Assembly: GCF_947493735.1 (NCBI RefSeq)
Contig: NZ_CANLSL010000002.1
Location: forward strand, 1-64,000
Length of the DNA stretch: 64,000 bases
Direction: 5' to 3'
Origin: an uncultured Acinetobacter sp.
Lineage (GTDB): Bacteria > Pseudomonadota > Gammaproteobacteria > Pseudomonadales > Moraxellaceae
How positions within the stretch are numbered: the first letter of the stretch is position 1; every line of letters starts with the position of its first letter. The notes under the pieces are model-generated. The model did no database searches, was not told the DNA's origin, and was given only the letters and a program-made list of their open reading frames with translations. Both the position numbers and the translations under genes were made by a program. Below, piece after piece: positions 22,063-31,801 of this stretch.

Positions 22063-23217
22063 CTAGCTTCGTTTAAAGTTTTCATCGTTTATGCAGTAAA
22101 CTAAACTATCACGCAATATTCCAACCATCCGATAAACATGCTCAGGCTTCTCCAAGAAAATTTGTCCATTATTTTGAACCTCTAAACCTGCACGCTCTAA
22201 TTCATTTCTACGAATATTATCAACCGGAACAATAAACTGAATCGTCGGACGTTTACGGTTTACGTCGTAACGAAATAACCATCTATTATTCTTATTTTGA
22301 TATAAAACAGAATAATAACTTTCAGTATCACGACCACCTAGCTCAATATCAGGTAATAACTCAGAAACAATATTAAAGATCTCTTGTTCCTCTTTAGTCG
22401 TAATAATTTTTTCATTATCAGGGTTTACAATAAAGTCAGGCTTTGCAAACAATTCTTCTCTAGGTTGTTCGATTTTCTGCTCTATAGGTTGAGCCGTAAT
22501 AACCGTTGGTGACGACAAACCCTTAACCACTGTATCGCTAATAGCCTGCTGTACTGCCTGTTTTACAAATGGCTGAATGGACTCTAAAAATTTAGCATTC
22601 AATTGACGAGGAATATTGGCTTGTTGAGCAACATAGCGAACAAAATCTATATCAGCCTCATTAATACTTCTTTTAATCACAGATTTGAATTGCTGTATAT
22701 ACTGATTTTCCTCAGCAAAGTAACGAAGTTTTTCTGCATGAAAATTATCATGCTTAAACTCTTCAAGCTGACCTAAATCCTCTGCTTTAGCCTTTGTAAA
22801 ATCAATGGAAAGAAATGGCTTTTCATCCATTACATTTGGATTAATTAAATCTGTAAAAAATCGCCATTCCTTACCATTTGTAATTGCACCGATTGTTACA
22901 CCCAAACAACTATTAAAATAACGTGAAAGTTGAGGTGCATGGTTAGTTAGGTCTGATACGTATGGTTTCGCTTCAATGAACATAACAGGCTGACCGTTGC
23001 AATAAAGCGCATAATCAACTCGCTCAGTAGATTTCACTCCAGGAAAGTCAGCAGCAAATTCTGCTAAAACTTTTGTAGGATCATAAGGACTAAAACCTAA
23101 GATATCTAACAGAGGAAGAATTAAAGCTTGCTTAGTCGTTTCTTCTGTTGTGCAATGCGTTCCAACCTTTTTAACATGATCAATGTGATTCTTTAATCTC
23201 TCTATAAAATGATCCAT
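22063..23217 (-). CDS. Stand-alone HsdR N-terminal-like nuclease
   Basis: A 384-residue protein. Its first ~200 residues resemble the N-terminal nuclease domain of type I restriction HsdR subunits: ILPLLDILGFSPYDPTKVL, then TERVDYALYCNGQPVMFIEA-KP, a PD-(D/E)xK-like Asp...Glu-x-Lys core, and ITNGKEWRFFTDL. The C-terminal half has a second region (DTESYYSVLYQNKNNRWLF, then PTIQFIVP) like the zinc-free tail of such orphan proteins. No helicase motor, HsdM or HsdS is nearby. It may act in DNA protection or as a regulator; the function is unknown. Confidence 0.7.
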   Translation of the reverse strand: MDHFIERLKNHIDHVKKVGTHCTTEETTKQALILPLLDILGFSPYDPTKVLAEFAADFPGVKSTERVDYALYCNGQPVMFIEAKPYVSDLTNHAPQLSRYFNSCLGVTIGAITNGKEWRFFTDLINPNVMDEKPFLSIDFTKAKAEDLGQLEEFKHDNFHAEKLRYFAEENQYIQQFKSVIKRSINEADIDFVRYVAQQANIPRQLNAKFLESIQPFVKQAVQQAISDTVVKGLSSPTVITAQPIEQKIEQPREELFAKPDFIVNPDNEKIITTKEEQEIFNIVSELLPDIELGGRDTESYYSVLYQNKNNRWLFRYDVNRKRPTIQFIVPVDNIRRNELERAGLEVQNNGQIFLEKPEHVYRMVGILRDSLVYCINDENFKRS

Positions 23218-23324
23218 TTCTATATTCTCTAGATTCTAATGATTAAGAATTTAACACTTGAGAAAAATAAAATCTATAAAAATTAAGACTTAATAATCAA
23301 GCAATAATTCGATTTATATTTGTT

Positions 23325-23864
23325 TCAAATCGGCGCTTGGCTAATTTTCGGTGGTGTATTGCCATACTTCGGATTTTCAATCGCATCTTTGCAATATTGT
23401 TTATCACGCTCATAGTTCAGTTGTTTCTGCGCACGATCACTGCTCTGCTCTTGTACACTTCTCGCCCAAGCATCCAAGCTATTCAATGATTTACGGCAAA
23501 GTGCATATTTGCCTTCGGTCACTGAGTCTGTCATTTTAACTTCAATGCGCCAACGTGTTGAAAGTTCACGTAGTGGTTCTCGCACCATGCCATCAAGATC
23601 AGGATTACTTTTCGCATTTTCAGCATAAATGAGTTGATCCAATTGATTAATCAAAACCCATGCTTCATTCGCAACAGCAGAAGCATCATTTGTTAATTTT
23701 TTTGCAGGCTGGATTTTCTGACTTGTATTTGTATTCAGATCATTTTGACTGTTTGTACTCTGCGAGTTTGCACTTTTCTCGTTCATATTATTATTCTGAG
23801 GATTTCCACATGCAACACACAACACGCTCATCAGTACAACGGAACATTGAAGTTGAAATTTCAT
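23325..23864 (-). CDS. Putative exported protein, lipoprotein-like
   Basis: About 179 residues from the ATG at 23864. The N-terminus (MKFQLQCSVVLMSVLCVACG) looks like a lipoprotein signal with an imperfect lipobox (CVAC). An Asn/Ser/Gln-rich linker follows, then a helical domain (AWVLINQLDQLIYAENAK, LRELSTRWRIEVK) with two Cys (ALCRKS and QYCKDA) that could form a disulfide. I do not recognise the family. It is divergent from azlC. Confidence 0.6.
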   Translation of the reverse strand: MKFQLQCSVVLMSVLCVACGNPQNNNMNEKSANSQSTNSQNDLNTNTSQKIQPAKKLTNDASAVANEAWVLINQLDQLIYAENAKSNPDLDGMVREPLRELSTRWRIEVKMTDSVTEGKYALCRKSLNSLDAWARSVQEQSSDRAQKQLNYERDKQYCKDAIENPKYGNTPPKISQAPI

Positions 23865-24000
23865 ACGATGCCACCATAGTCTAATCAATTGACAGGCTCG
23901 CATATTAAAAAATTATATTAGAATACTCAACCGCTATTCCCACATTATCCTGAAGCGATAAGTATTTTGTGATTTCTGCGCTGTATTTCTAAAGGTTTTT

Positions 24001-24780
24001 ATGTCCAACTCGCATATCGTTTCGAATCCAAGCACACCTGCGCAAAGTACCTTTTTAGATGGTGCACGAGATGCCTTAGTTATTGTATTTACGTATCTAC
24101 CTGTGGCCTTTGCCTTTGGTGTGGCAGCGGTCGGCTTTGGTTTTAATTCGTGGGAAGCGCTATTCTTATCTTCAACCATTTATGCAGGAGCAAGTCAGTT
24201 TATTGTCATTGCACTTTTGGCATCGGGTAGCTCGATTTGGGTGGCGGCGATTACCGTGATTATTTTAGATCTACGTCATGTTCTGTATGGTCCAGCGATG
24301 TATCAGCAAATTCCGCAACCTGTCCAAGCAAAAATAAGCATGAAAAAAACAGGATTTTGGGGATGGGGATTGACCGACGAAGTGTTTGCAAGAGGTTTGA
24401 TTGAACTCAGTCGGCGCAAACAAAACTGGTCTGAGGCGTGGATGCTCGGTTTGAGTTTTACCTCTTGGGCTTCTTGGGCGTTTGGTTCATTTGTCGGTGC
24501 GATGTTTGCCGATCAGATGCATCTGATGCCGAAGTTTTTACAAGCCAGTTTTGACTTTTTATTGCCTGCATTATTTTTAAGTTTTTTACTGGCAGCATTT
24601 GAGAAGAAAAACCTTCACATTATCATCACTGCTTTGCTATTCAGTGCGCTTGGTTATTTATGGCTCGGATTATCTTTTGCGATTTTCTCAGGAATTATTG
24701 CGGGAATGGTCGTTGCATTAATCAAATACTATGGCATTGATAAAAACACATCTCAAGGAGCACAATCCCATGAGCATTGA
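24001..24780 (+). CDS. azlC: AzlC-family branched-chain amino acid exporter
   Basis: Large subunit of a two-component exporter for branched-chain amino acids or analogues; 259 residues with several membrane helices. LPVAFAFGVAAVGFGFNSWE, FLSSTIYAGASQFIVIALL and DLRHVLYGPAM, then FWGWGLTDEVFA, are AzlC motifs. AAAGG precedes the ATG. It overlaps azlD by 11 bp. Confidence 0.92.
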   Translation: MSNSHIVSNPSTPAQSTFLDGARDALVIVFTYLPVAFAFGVAAVGFGFNSWEALFLSSTIYAGASQFIVIALLASGSSIWVAAITVIILDLRHVLYGPAMYQQIPQPVQAKISMKKTGFWGWGLTDEVFARGLIELSRRKQNWSEAWMLGLSFTSWASWAFGSFVGAMFADQMHLMPKFLQASFDFLLPALFLSFLLAAFEKKNLHIIITALLFSALGYLWLGLSFAIFSGIIAGMVVALIKYYGIDKNTSQGAQSHEH

Positions 24781-25111
24781 AATTTTATTGATTGGTTTGT
24801 TGGTCGGCTTAGCTAACTTTTTTAACCGTTTTGTACCAATTTGGCTAGTACACAAAAAACAGCAACAGCAAAAAAATAAAGGACGTGCATGGATTGGCGT
24901 GGCGATGGTAAGTATTGGTGTTAGTGCGATCTGTGCCATGTTTACGATTACGACATTACCACCGTTAATTGAGCATCATGATCGGATTTTTGCCATGAGT
25001 TGTGGATTTTTGGCATTGATCATGATGTATGCGCTGAGTAAAAAGATTATTTTGGCGACCTTAACAGCGGCGCTGATTTATGGCGTATTGTTTACCTACG
25101 TGCATTTCTAA
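24770..25111 (+). CDS. azlD: AzlD-family small exporter subunit
   Basis: A 113-residue partner of AzlC with four predicted helices (IEILLIGLLVGLANFFNRF at the start). The ATG at 24770 has AAGGAG 9 nt upstream and overlaps the azlC end, indicating coupled translation. Loops are basic (HKKQQQQKNKGR). Confidence 0.88.
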   Translation: MSIEILLIGLLVGLANFFNRFVPIWLVHKKQQQQKNKGRAWIGVAMVSIGVSAICAMFTITTLPPLIEHHDRIFAMSCGFLALIMMYALSKKIILATLTAALIYGVLFTYVHF

Positions 25112-25208
25112 CGACAAATTAAACAAACTTAGAAACAAACACCTATCAAAAAAATCAGCAACATATATTGATGCTGATTTCCTGCAATCTGAGCAAAAGT
25201 TATTACAG

Positions 25209-26246
25209 TTATTGCAATTCCTGCACCAATTTTTCTACCAACTCTTTGGCATCCAAACGCCGAATATTCGCCACATTACTGCCCGCCCAATAGGCACCAA
25301 AACCCTGCTCGTCTTGCTTTGATGCGACTGCATGCAGTTGTTTCGCCAAATCATAAGTAAATGGATAGCCCGCATGAGATGGGCGATCAGGTAAATCAAC
25401 GAATTGATGCCATGCATTGAGCAACCCACGTGCTGGGCGACCTGAAATATTATCTGTGATTTGGGTAATCGGCTGTTCAAATAACAGCTCTCGATAGGCG
25501 TCATTGGCAGCGGATTCTTTACACTGCACAAATGCTGTCCCCAATTGCGCTGCACTAGCACCAAGCTCCAAATACAATCGAATATCTTCACCTGTCATGA
25601 TGCCACCCGCTGCAACGATCGGTAGATCAAAATATTGATTCAAAATAATCAATAAATCTAAAGTCGTCAGTCCCGCATCACAGCTTGGATTAAATGTGCC
25701 ACGATGTCCGCCTGCTTCAACACCTTGCGCAATCAACACATCAATGCCTGCCTGCTGTGCCAAATAGGCTTCACTCAACTGAGTCACTGTCACCAGTGTA
25801 ATGATGCCCGCTTGTTTTAAAGCAGAAATCTGCTCAGCCGTCGGTAAGCCAAAATGAAAACTCACCACTTTCGGCTTTGTGTCTAGCACAACTTTAAGCA
25901 AATCATCATTCGACACGAAACTTTGATAAATTTCATTGAGTTGTGTTGGCACTTCTGCATCAAACTCCTCAAAGTGAGGACGAATATAATTAATCCATTG
26001 TTGAGCTTGTTCAGCATCATAAGCAGTCGGTTGATGACAGAAAAAGTTGACCTGAAAAGGTTTATCAGTCAATTGCTGTGTTCTGAGAATGGCTTGTTTT
26101 GCAGTTTCTGCATTGCTCGCACCTAGACCCAATGCGCCCAAACCACCTGCATTAGACACTGCCGCCGCAAGCTCTGGTGTAGACGTACCTGCCATCGGCG
26201 CAACAAATATAGGATGTGTAATTCCTAAGCGTTGTAATAAATCCAT
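25209..26246 (-). CDS. Nitronate monooxygenase-like flavoprotein
   Basis: An FMN-dependent TIM-barrel enzyme of the 2-nitropropane dioxygenase/NPD family; about 345 residues. LGITHPIFVAPMAGTSTPEL, SNAGGLGALG, GVEAGGHRGTF (with the catalytic-region His) and PIVAAGGIMTGEDIRLYLEL (phosphate site) are typical. I chose the ATG at 26246, preceded by GGTGG; another ATG at 26264 is in frame. It may detoxify alkyl nitronates or act on another substrate. Confidence 0.88.
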   Translation of the reverse strand: MDLLQRLGITHPIFVAPMAGTSTPELAAAVSNAGGLGALGLGASNAETAKQAILRTQQLTDKPFQVNFFCHQPTAYDAEQAQQWINYIRPHFEEFDAEVPTQLNEIYQSFVSNDDLLKVVLDTKPKVVSFHFGLPTAEQISALKQAGIITLVTVTQLSEAYLAQQAGIDVLIAQGVEAGGHRGTFNPSCDAGLTTLDLLIILNQYFDLPIVAAGGIMTGEDIRLYLELGASAAQLGTAFVQCKESAANDAYRELLFEQPITQITDNISGRPARGLLNAWHQFVDLPDRPSHAGYPFTYDLAKQLHAVASKQDEQGFGAYWAGSNVANIRRLDAKELVEKLVQELQ

Positions 26247-26390
26247 TTGACCACCCAACTCCATTCATAAATGCCATTGTATCGTCGAAGAAATTTATTT
26301 CTGACACAAGGCAACCCCTCAAGGGGAACGCTGTGGCAGGATTAAAATTCAATGACTGTAGATACTTTTAGCATACCGCTTCTTTCAGCT

Positions 26391-26453
26391 TTGTGTATTT
26401 TAATGATAAATATTCATTATTTATGGTGACTTGATTCATTGTGTACTTTAATG
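26391..26453. repeat. Direct repeats flanking a palindrome
   Basis: TTGTGTATTTTAATG at 26391-26405 recurs with one mismatch at 26439-26453. Between them lies ATAAATA-TTCAT-TATTTAT (26406-26424), a perfect 7-bp inverted repeat. It lies between the stop of the MFS gene and the start of the nitronate monooxygenase gene. Confidence 0.6.
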
Positions 26454-26460
26454 TCAAGTT

Positions 26461-27627
26461 CTAAGCCATCTTATTATTTGGCAATGCCTTGATAAAAACT
26501 AGTCCAAATAAACAGATCAATCCTGCAATGATAAATATCCATTGCCCAGACAACACGTCCCAATATTTCCCCGCGAGCAAACTTCCTAGTGCCACACCGA
26601 GCCCCCACATGGTGCTATACAGCGCCTGCCCTCGTCCCTGCTGTCGTGCACTAAAGTTTTGCAAAATCATCCGCATGGCAATCAAATGAAATAATCCAAA
26701 ACTAAACGCATGAATCCCCTGCGCAAAAAACTGTATCCAAAACAGCTCAGCAAATACGCCGACCATGATCCACCGTAGACTGGTCAAGACCAAACAAATA
26801 GCAACTAAACTGCGCCATGAAAATTGACGAAAAAACCATGTCGCATAAGCAAACATCACGATTTCTGCTACCACGCCCATTGACCATAACAGCCCTGTTT
26901 GCGTGGTGGAAAACTGATATTCATGCAGGAAATTACTATAAAAGCTATAAAACGGCGCATGCGAAAACAAAAGGAAAAATTCAATGAGAAAAAAACACGC
27001 CACCACAGGGCGTTTTATGATCGGTAGAATCGACTCAAGTTTGCGTTGTGCAGTCGATGCTTGTGTTGGCTCAGCAATGCTAAATGAACACAGAAAGGCA
27101 CAGGCGGAAATACACAATAATAGAATTGGTAGATTAGAAATTGGAATCCATTCCAAAATCGCACCAATCACAAACACACCGACAATAAAGCCGATCGAGC
27201 CCCATTTACGGATTTTGCCATATAAAGTCTGATGCTGATCACCGAGCCAAAATAGCGTGACACCTTCAAACTGCGCCAGGATCGCATTTTGAAAAAAGCT
27301 AAAAATAAGCATGATGATGGCGATGCTTTGAAATTTTTTATCAATAAAGAAAATAGTGAGCCAAATCACCGCTTCTACAAAAGTCGCAATGCGTATCCAC
27401 AGCATGCGCTTGCCCGTCAGATCGGCGAGCCAACCCCAAATAAATGGCGCAAAAAAACGAGTGATCACCGCAATGGTGCTGAGCAAACCAATTTCAAAAT
27501 GACTAAACTGTTGGAATTCTAGATATAAATTCCAATACGGCATGAATGTGCCGACGATCGCATAATAGAAAAAGTAAAATGCAGACAGGCGTATGCCGAC
27601 CTTTTGCAAGTCGGTTGACTTTTGCAT
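26461..27627 (-). CDS. MFS transporter, HcaT/phenylpropionate-like
   Basis: A 388-residue carrier with about 12 helices. RLSAFYFFYYAIVGTFMPYW, FSHFEIGLLSTIAVITRFFA and PFIWGWLADLTGKR resemble the MFS_1-like subgroup that includes HcaT and NupG-type proteins. GQALYSTMWGLGVALGSLLA is in the C-terminal half. Its ATG overlaps the prmC stop by one base (TAATG). The substrate is unknown. Confidence 0.85.
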   Translation of the reverse strand: MQKSTDLQKVGIRLSAFYFFYYAIVGTFMPYWNLYLEFQQFSHFEIGLLSTIAVITRFFAPFIWGWLADLTGKRMLWIRIATFVEAVIWLTIFFIDKKFQSIAIIMLIFSFFQNAILAQFEGVTLFWLGDQHQTLYGKIRKWGSIGFIVGVFVIGAILEWIPISNLPILLLCISACAFLCSFSIAEPTQASTAQRKLESILPIIKRPVVACFFLIEFFLLFSHAPFYSFYSNFLHEYQFSTTQTGLLWSMGVVAEIVMFAYATWFFRQFSWRSLVAICLVLTSLRWIMVGVFAELFWIQFFAQGIHAFSFGLFHLIAMRMILQNFSARQQGRGQALYSTMWGLGVALGSLLAGKYWDVLSGQWIFIIAGLICLFGLVFIKALPNNKMA

Positions 27628-28454
27628 TACACAAATTGCCCCAAAGTCACCCGATCATTACCACCATAATCCTGTACAGTACGCACATTTTTAAAGCCCT
27701 GTTGTTTTAATAAATTTTGTACAGTACTCGCCTGATCATAGCCATGCTCAAGCACAATCCAGCCATTCGCTTTGAGCCACTGTGGTGCTTCACGGATAAT
27801 GAATTCTAAATCAGATAAGCCTTTATTTTCAGCGACCAAAGCACGTTGCGGTTCATATTCGAGCTTAGTCACATGCGCATCATCAGGATCAATATATGGT
27901 GGATTCGATACGATCAAATCAAACTTTTCATTGCGCTGTTGTGTAGATAAAGCCTGATACCATGAGCCGAGCGCAAAATTGACTTTATTTAAACCGTGTT
28001 TCTCAGCATTAAACTTTGCCACTTCAAGACTTGGTGCATAAATATCCGTAGCTGTGATCTGCCACAGCAGTTTTTCCGAGGCAAGTGCCAATGCAATTGC
28101 GCCTGTACCTGTCCCCAAATCCACCACATTAACCACTTTCGGTAAGTCCAAAGCCAATACCGTTTCGATCACAATCTCGGTATCTGGACGTGGTACCAAT
28201 GTGTCTGAAGTGACTTTTAAATCTAAAGTCCAAAACGGCTGTGAGCCGATGATATAAGCAAGCGGTTCATTTTTCACCAAGCGCATCAAAGCATCAAGAT
28301 AGCGTTGTTCTTGTTCAGCCGAGAGCACTTGCATTATATTCATTTTCAAATGCAGTGGGCTGAGTTTAAGAATATGCTCAAGCAACCATGTCGCCTCTTG
28401 ACGTTCATAGCTATCGACTTGCCCACGCAGATTTAAGGCTTGAGCAATATTCAT
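27627..28454 (-). CDS. prmC: Release factor glutamine methyltransferase PrmC
   Basis: Methylates the Gln of the GGQ motif in release factors 1 and 2; 275 residues. VVNVVDLGTGTGAIALALA is the S-adenosylmethionine site and LIVSNPPYIDPDD the NPPY catalytic motif; PLAYIIGSQPFWTLDLKV is also conserved. The ATG at 28454 follows an in-frame GTG. It lies 42 bp after prfA, whose product is its substrate. Confidence 0.96.
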   Translation of the reverse strand: MNIAQALNLRGQVDSYERQEATWLLEHILKLSPLHLKMNIMQVLSAEQEQRYLDALMRLVKNEPLAYIIGSQPFWTLDLKVTSDTLVPRPDTEIVIETVLALDLPKVVNVVDLGTGTGAIALALASEKLLWQITATDIYAPSLEVAKFNAEKHGLNKVNFALGSWYQALSTQQRNEKFDLIVSNPPYIDPDDAHVTKLEYEPQRALVAENKGLSDLEFIIREAPQWLKANGWIVLEHGYDQASTVQNLLKQQGFKNVRTVQDYGGNDRVTLGQFV

Positions 28455-28496
28455 CACATGACCTGAATCTTTGAAATAATGAATTTTTTATAAAGG

Positions 28497-29585
28497 TTAG
28501 GCATCATTCTCTTGTGCCAACATCGCCAATTGATCAGCTTGATATTCACGGTGCAGATTGTCCAAGATTTCGGTTAAATCCCCTTCCATGATCGCATCGA
28601 GCTTATATAAAGTCAGATTGATACGATGATCCGTCATACGACCTTGCGGATAGTTATAGGTGCGAATCCGTTCCGAACGATCACCCGAACCCACCAAATC
28701 ACGGCGCATTTCTGAAGTCGCTGCATCGGCTGCTGCACGTTTGGCATTTTCAAGACGTGACGCAAGTAGCGCCATCGCTTTGGCTTTGTTCTTATGTTGC
28801 GAACGCTCATCCTGACATTCCACCACTGTACCTGTTGGAATATGGGTGATACGCACCGCAGAATCAGTTTTGTTAATGTGCTGACCACCCGCACCTGAGG
28901 CACGGTAAGTATCAATACGCAAATCCGCAGGATTAATATCGACCGACGTATCCACATCCACTTCAGGCAAGATCGCTACAGTACATGCCGAAGTATGCAC
29001 ACGCCCTTGCGACTCGGTTGCAGGCACACGCTGTACACGATGCGCCCCACTTTCAAACTTCAAACGACCATATACGCCATCACCATCAACACGGCAGATG
29101 ACTTCTTTATACCCGCCATGCTCGCCTTCATTTTCAGAGAGAATTTCAATGCGCCAACCTTGGGTTTCAGCATATTTACTATACATACGGAATAGATCAC
29201 CTGAGAAAATCGCCGCTTCATCACCACCTGTGCCTGCACGAACCTCAAGGAATGCCGCATTGGCATCATTCGGATCTTTCGGAATCATTAAAATATTGAG
29301 CTGACTTTCAAGGTCTCCGATCAATGCTTTATTTTCTTTGATTTCTTCTTGCGCCATTTCTTCAAAGTCAGGCTCAGCAAGCATCTCTTCAGCAGTGACA
29401 ATATCCGCTTCGGCTTGCGTATACTGTTGCCAAACAGCGGTGATCTCTTGTAGTTCACTATGTTCACGAGAGAGTTTGCGGAATTTATTGTTATCCGAAA
29501 TAACTTCTACATCTGCCAATAAGGCATTTAACTCTTCATAACGATCGACCAACTGATCCAAACGTAAACGTAGCGACTCTTTCAT
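28497..29585 (-). CDS. prfA: Peptide chain release factor 1
   Basis: Ends translation at UAA and UAG; 362 residues. The GGQ loop ([20 protein letters not shown]) contacts the peptidyl-transferase centre. The stop-recognition domain ([19 protein letters not shown]) carries the PxT-type motif, here PAT. It forms a prfA-prmC unit that continues into the MFS gene. Confidence 0.97.
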   Translation of the reverse strand: MKESLRLRLDQLVDRYEELNALLADVEVISDNNKFRKLSREHSELQEITAVWQQYTQAEADIVTAEEMLAEPDFEEMAQEEIKENKALIGDLESQLNILMIPKDPNDANAAFLEVRAGTGGDEAAIFSGDLFRMYSKYAETQGWRIEILSENEGEHGGYKEVICRVDGDGVYGRLKFESGAHRVQRVPATESQGRVHTSACTVAILPEVDVDTSVDINPADLRIDTYRASGAGGQHINKTDSAVRITHIPTGTVVECQDERSQHKNKAKAMALLASRLENAKRAAADAATSEMRRDLVGSGDRSERIRTYNYPQGRMTDHRINLTLYKLDAIMEGDLTEILDNLHREYQADQLAMLAQENDA

Positions 29586-30037
29586 ATAATAACTTTCTCT
29601 TTGTCCTAGATTCTATTTCTAGGTTTTACTTCAACGAATGTGTTTCAAATTCGGTGCATCAAAATTATTTCAAAACAATGAATAGAAATCATGAATAAAG
29701 ACCATGAGTAAAAATCATTAAACATGTGAAATTGATCAATGCAATGTGGCGCATAGTTTACCGACAAATCACTGTAAATCCTATCGACAACATCAACTTT
29801 TAGACAATGTGATCGTATTGGCATTTCAAATTCAGAATAGGGAGGAGTTACGGTGAAAGTTACAGAAGATACGTCTTTCGCTACCTTTGTGTTACGCAAA
29901 GTATGTGTTTGCGCTATAGATCTCCATTTTTTACGCCCTATCCTTTGCTAAATTTATTTTCATCAAAACATTTTGACATACTTTGTCAAAAAGACTTTAA
30001 AAAGATGGCTTCAATAGAAGCTTATAAGGAGAGCACA
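29586..30037. other. 452-bp gap upstream of glycine-zipper gene
   Basis: No gene is supported here. A minus-strand open frame at 29645-29899 shows no domain, and its codon use is unconvincing. The gap holds a promoter with a strong palindrome at 29971-30001, described separately. Confidence 0.5.
29971..30001 (+). promoter_or_regulatory. Promoter with operator-like palindrome
   Basis: TTTTGACA-TACTT-TGTCAAAA (29971-29991) is a perfect 8-bp inverted repeat. Its left arm contains a consensus -35 box, TTGACA (29973-29978), followed after 17 bp by TTTAAA (29996-30001). A repressor bound here would block RNA polymerase. The start codon at 30038 lies about 30 nt after the expected transcript start. 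Confidence 0.55.
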
Positions 30038-30490
30038 ATGAAACATTATGCATATATCTTAACTGGAGTTTTAGCGAGTTCGATCATTGCAACACCTGCG
30101 ATGGCGGATAGTACGACACGTGTGGCAGCAGCGAGTGCACTTGGTAGCGTCGTTGGTAATGTCATCGGCAAACAAGTTGGTGGATCAAACGGTGCAGACT
30201 TAGGTGCTGCAATCGGTGGTGCAGGTGGTGCTGCAGCTGCAAGTAGCAAATCAAGCCGTACTGAATCAGCAATTGGTGGCGGTTTAGGCTCTTATGCAGG
30301 CTCTACACTCGGTAAAAACTATGGTTCAAATGGTCAAATCATCGGTGCGGCGCTTGGTGCGGCAGGTGGTGCAGCACTAGGTAATAAAATCAGCGATGAT
30401 AAAGACGCTGAAAAACGTAAGTATAACAACTCACGTAAATACAAACGTAGCCAATGGAAACGCTCACGCCACAACCATTACCATGACTAA
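30038..30490 (+). CDS. Glycine-zipper exported protein
   Basis: A 150-residue protein with a signal peptide ending AMA-DS. The mature part has repeated glycine-zipper segments (SVVGNVIGKQVGGSNGADLG, GGGLGSYAGSTLGKNYG, GAALGAAGGAALGNKI), as in SlyB/YMGG-like outer-membrane proteins, and ends in a very basic tail (KRSQWKRSRHNHYHD). AAGGAG lies 7 nt before the ATG at 30038. There is no lipobox. It is probably an envelope stress or structural protein; the exact role is unknown. Confidence 0.8.
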   Translation: MKHYAYILTGVLASSIIATPAMADSTTRVAAASALGSVVGNVIGKQVGGSNGADLGAAIGGAGGAAAASSKSSRTESAIGGGLGSYAGSTLGKNYGSNGQIIGAALGAAGGAALGNKISDDKDAEKRKYNNSRKYKRSQWKRSRHNHYHD

Positions 30491-30508
30491 TAGCAAAATA
30501 CGTTTAAG

Positions 30509-30532
30509 AAAGCACCTTCGGGTGCTTTTTTG
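30509..30532 (+). terminator. Terminator after the glycine-zipper gene
   Basis: AAAGCACC and GGTGCTTT form an 8-bp stem closed by the stable TTCG tetraloop, followed by TTT. It lies 20 bp after the stop. Confidence 0.9.
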
Positions 30533-30671
30533 TTGCCTGAGAAAGCATATTTAAAAATTAAAATCAGCTTATTTACAACCTTATGAGAAATTTAAAAGAT
30601 AAAAATTGATTTTATCCGAATCAACCTCATATTTAGAGATATACAAATTTATGCTTTGATGAGGTGGTTCT

Positions 30672-31715
30672 GTGTCCACAGCCGATACAGCGTTCAATGA
30701 AAACGCATTCCCTAACCTTCACGATGTAAAATTCTCCATCTTAGAACTTGCGCCTATTCGTGATGACGGTTCAGCAAAAGATGCTTTAGAGAATGCAAAA
30801 CAACTTGCGCAACATGCCGAAAAACTTGGTTATCACAGGCTTTGGGTCGCCGAACATCACAATATGAAAGGCATTGCCAGCTCTGCGACCAGTGTGTTGC
30901 TTGGTTATCTTGCTGCGAACACCTCAACACTGCGATTAGGTTCTGGTGGCATCATGTTACCAAATCATGCGCCACTCGTCGTTGCAGAGCAATTTGGGAC
31001 ATTAGCAACACTCTACCCTGATCGGATTGATCTCGGATTAGGTCGTGCACCGGGTACAGATCAGACCACCATGCGTGCTTTGCGCCGTGGACGTTTTGAA
31101 ACTGAGGAGCAATTCCCGCAAGATGTAAGTGAAATTTTAACTTATTTCGATGACGCCAAAGCAGTACAGCAAATCATTGCTGTTCCAGGACAAGGTTCAA
31201 AAGTGCCTGTTTACCTACTCGGTTCAAGTTTATTTAGCGCACAGCTTGCTGCACGACTCGGCTTACCTTATGCCTTTGCTTCACACTTTGCGCCACGGAT
31301 GATGATGCAAGCCATCGCGTTGTATCGTGAAAACTTCCAAGCCTCGGCTTATTTGGAGAAACCTTATGTGATAATTGGTGTGCCAACTCTTGTGGCAGAG
31401 AGTGATGAAGAAGCAAAATATCTTGCCACGACCAATTATCAACGTATCCTTGCACTAATTCGTGGTCAACCAACCAATCTTGTGCCACCTGTAGCGTCGA
31501 TGGATGGTTTATGGTCTGAAGTAGAAAAACGTGGTGTTGAAGGTTTCTTTGGTGTTGAGCAGATTGGCTCAAAAGAAACCGTGAAACAAGGCTTAGAGGA
31601 ATTACTACAGCGTACTCAGGCGGATGAATTCATCTTTACTTGTGATGTGTATGATCCTGAAAAGCGTCTAAAAAGTTTTGAATTGTTAAAACAAGTTCAG
31701 GCTGAATCTCAATAG
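30672..31715 (+). CDS. LLM-class flavin-dependent oxidoreductase
   Basis: A bacterial-luciferase-like TIM-barrel enzyme; 347 residues. [40 protein letters not shown] and [12 protein letters not shown] are typical of the YhbW/MsnO8-like group. The start is GTG at 30672 with GAGGTGG upstream. The substrate is unknown. A bidirectional terminator follows. Confidence 0.9.
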   Translation: MSTADTAFNENAFPNLHDVKFSILELAPIRDDGSAKDALENAKQLAQHAEKLGYHRLWVAEHHNMKGIASSATSVLLGYLAANTSTLRLGSGGIMLPNHAPLVVAEQFGTLATLYPDRIDLGLGRAPGTDQTTMRALRRGRFETEEQFPQDVSEILTYFDDAKAVQQIIAVPGQGSKVPVYLLGSSLFSAQLAARLGLPYAFASHFAPRMMMQAIALYRENFQASAYLEKPYVIIGVPTLVAESDEEAKYLATTNYQRILALIRGQPTNLVPPVASMDGLWSEVEKRGVEGFFGVEQIGSKETVKQGLEELLQRTQADEFIFTCDVYDPEKRLKSFELLKQVQAESQ

Positions 31716-31726
31716 CTTAGACTGTA

Positions 31727-31761
31727 AAAAAAGCCAAATTGCGCATCAATTTGGCTTTTTT
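31727..31761. terminator. Bidirectional terminator
   Basis: AAAAAGCCAAATTG and CAATTTGGCTTTTT form a 14-bp stem around a 5-nt loop. A- and T-runs on both sides let it end transcripts from the LLM gene and from the convergent ppsR. Confidence 0.9.
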
Positions 31762-31801
31762 ATATTTCCGCTTCGAAAAAATCAATTTTTCAAATTAAAT
31801 T

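Noticed and set aside
26281-26345. Possible riboswitch or RNA hairpin (CCCC-TCAA-GGGG)
   Set aside because: Only a 4-bp stem, with no recognisable class and no T-run.
29645-29899. 84-residue minus-strand open frame upstream of prfA
   Set aside because: No recognised motif or ribosome-binding site; probably non-coding leader DNA.
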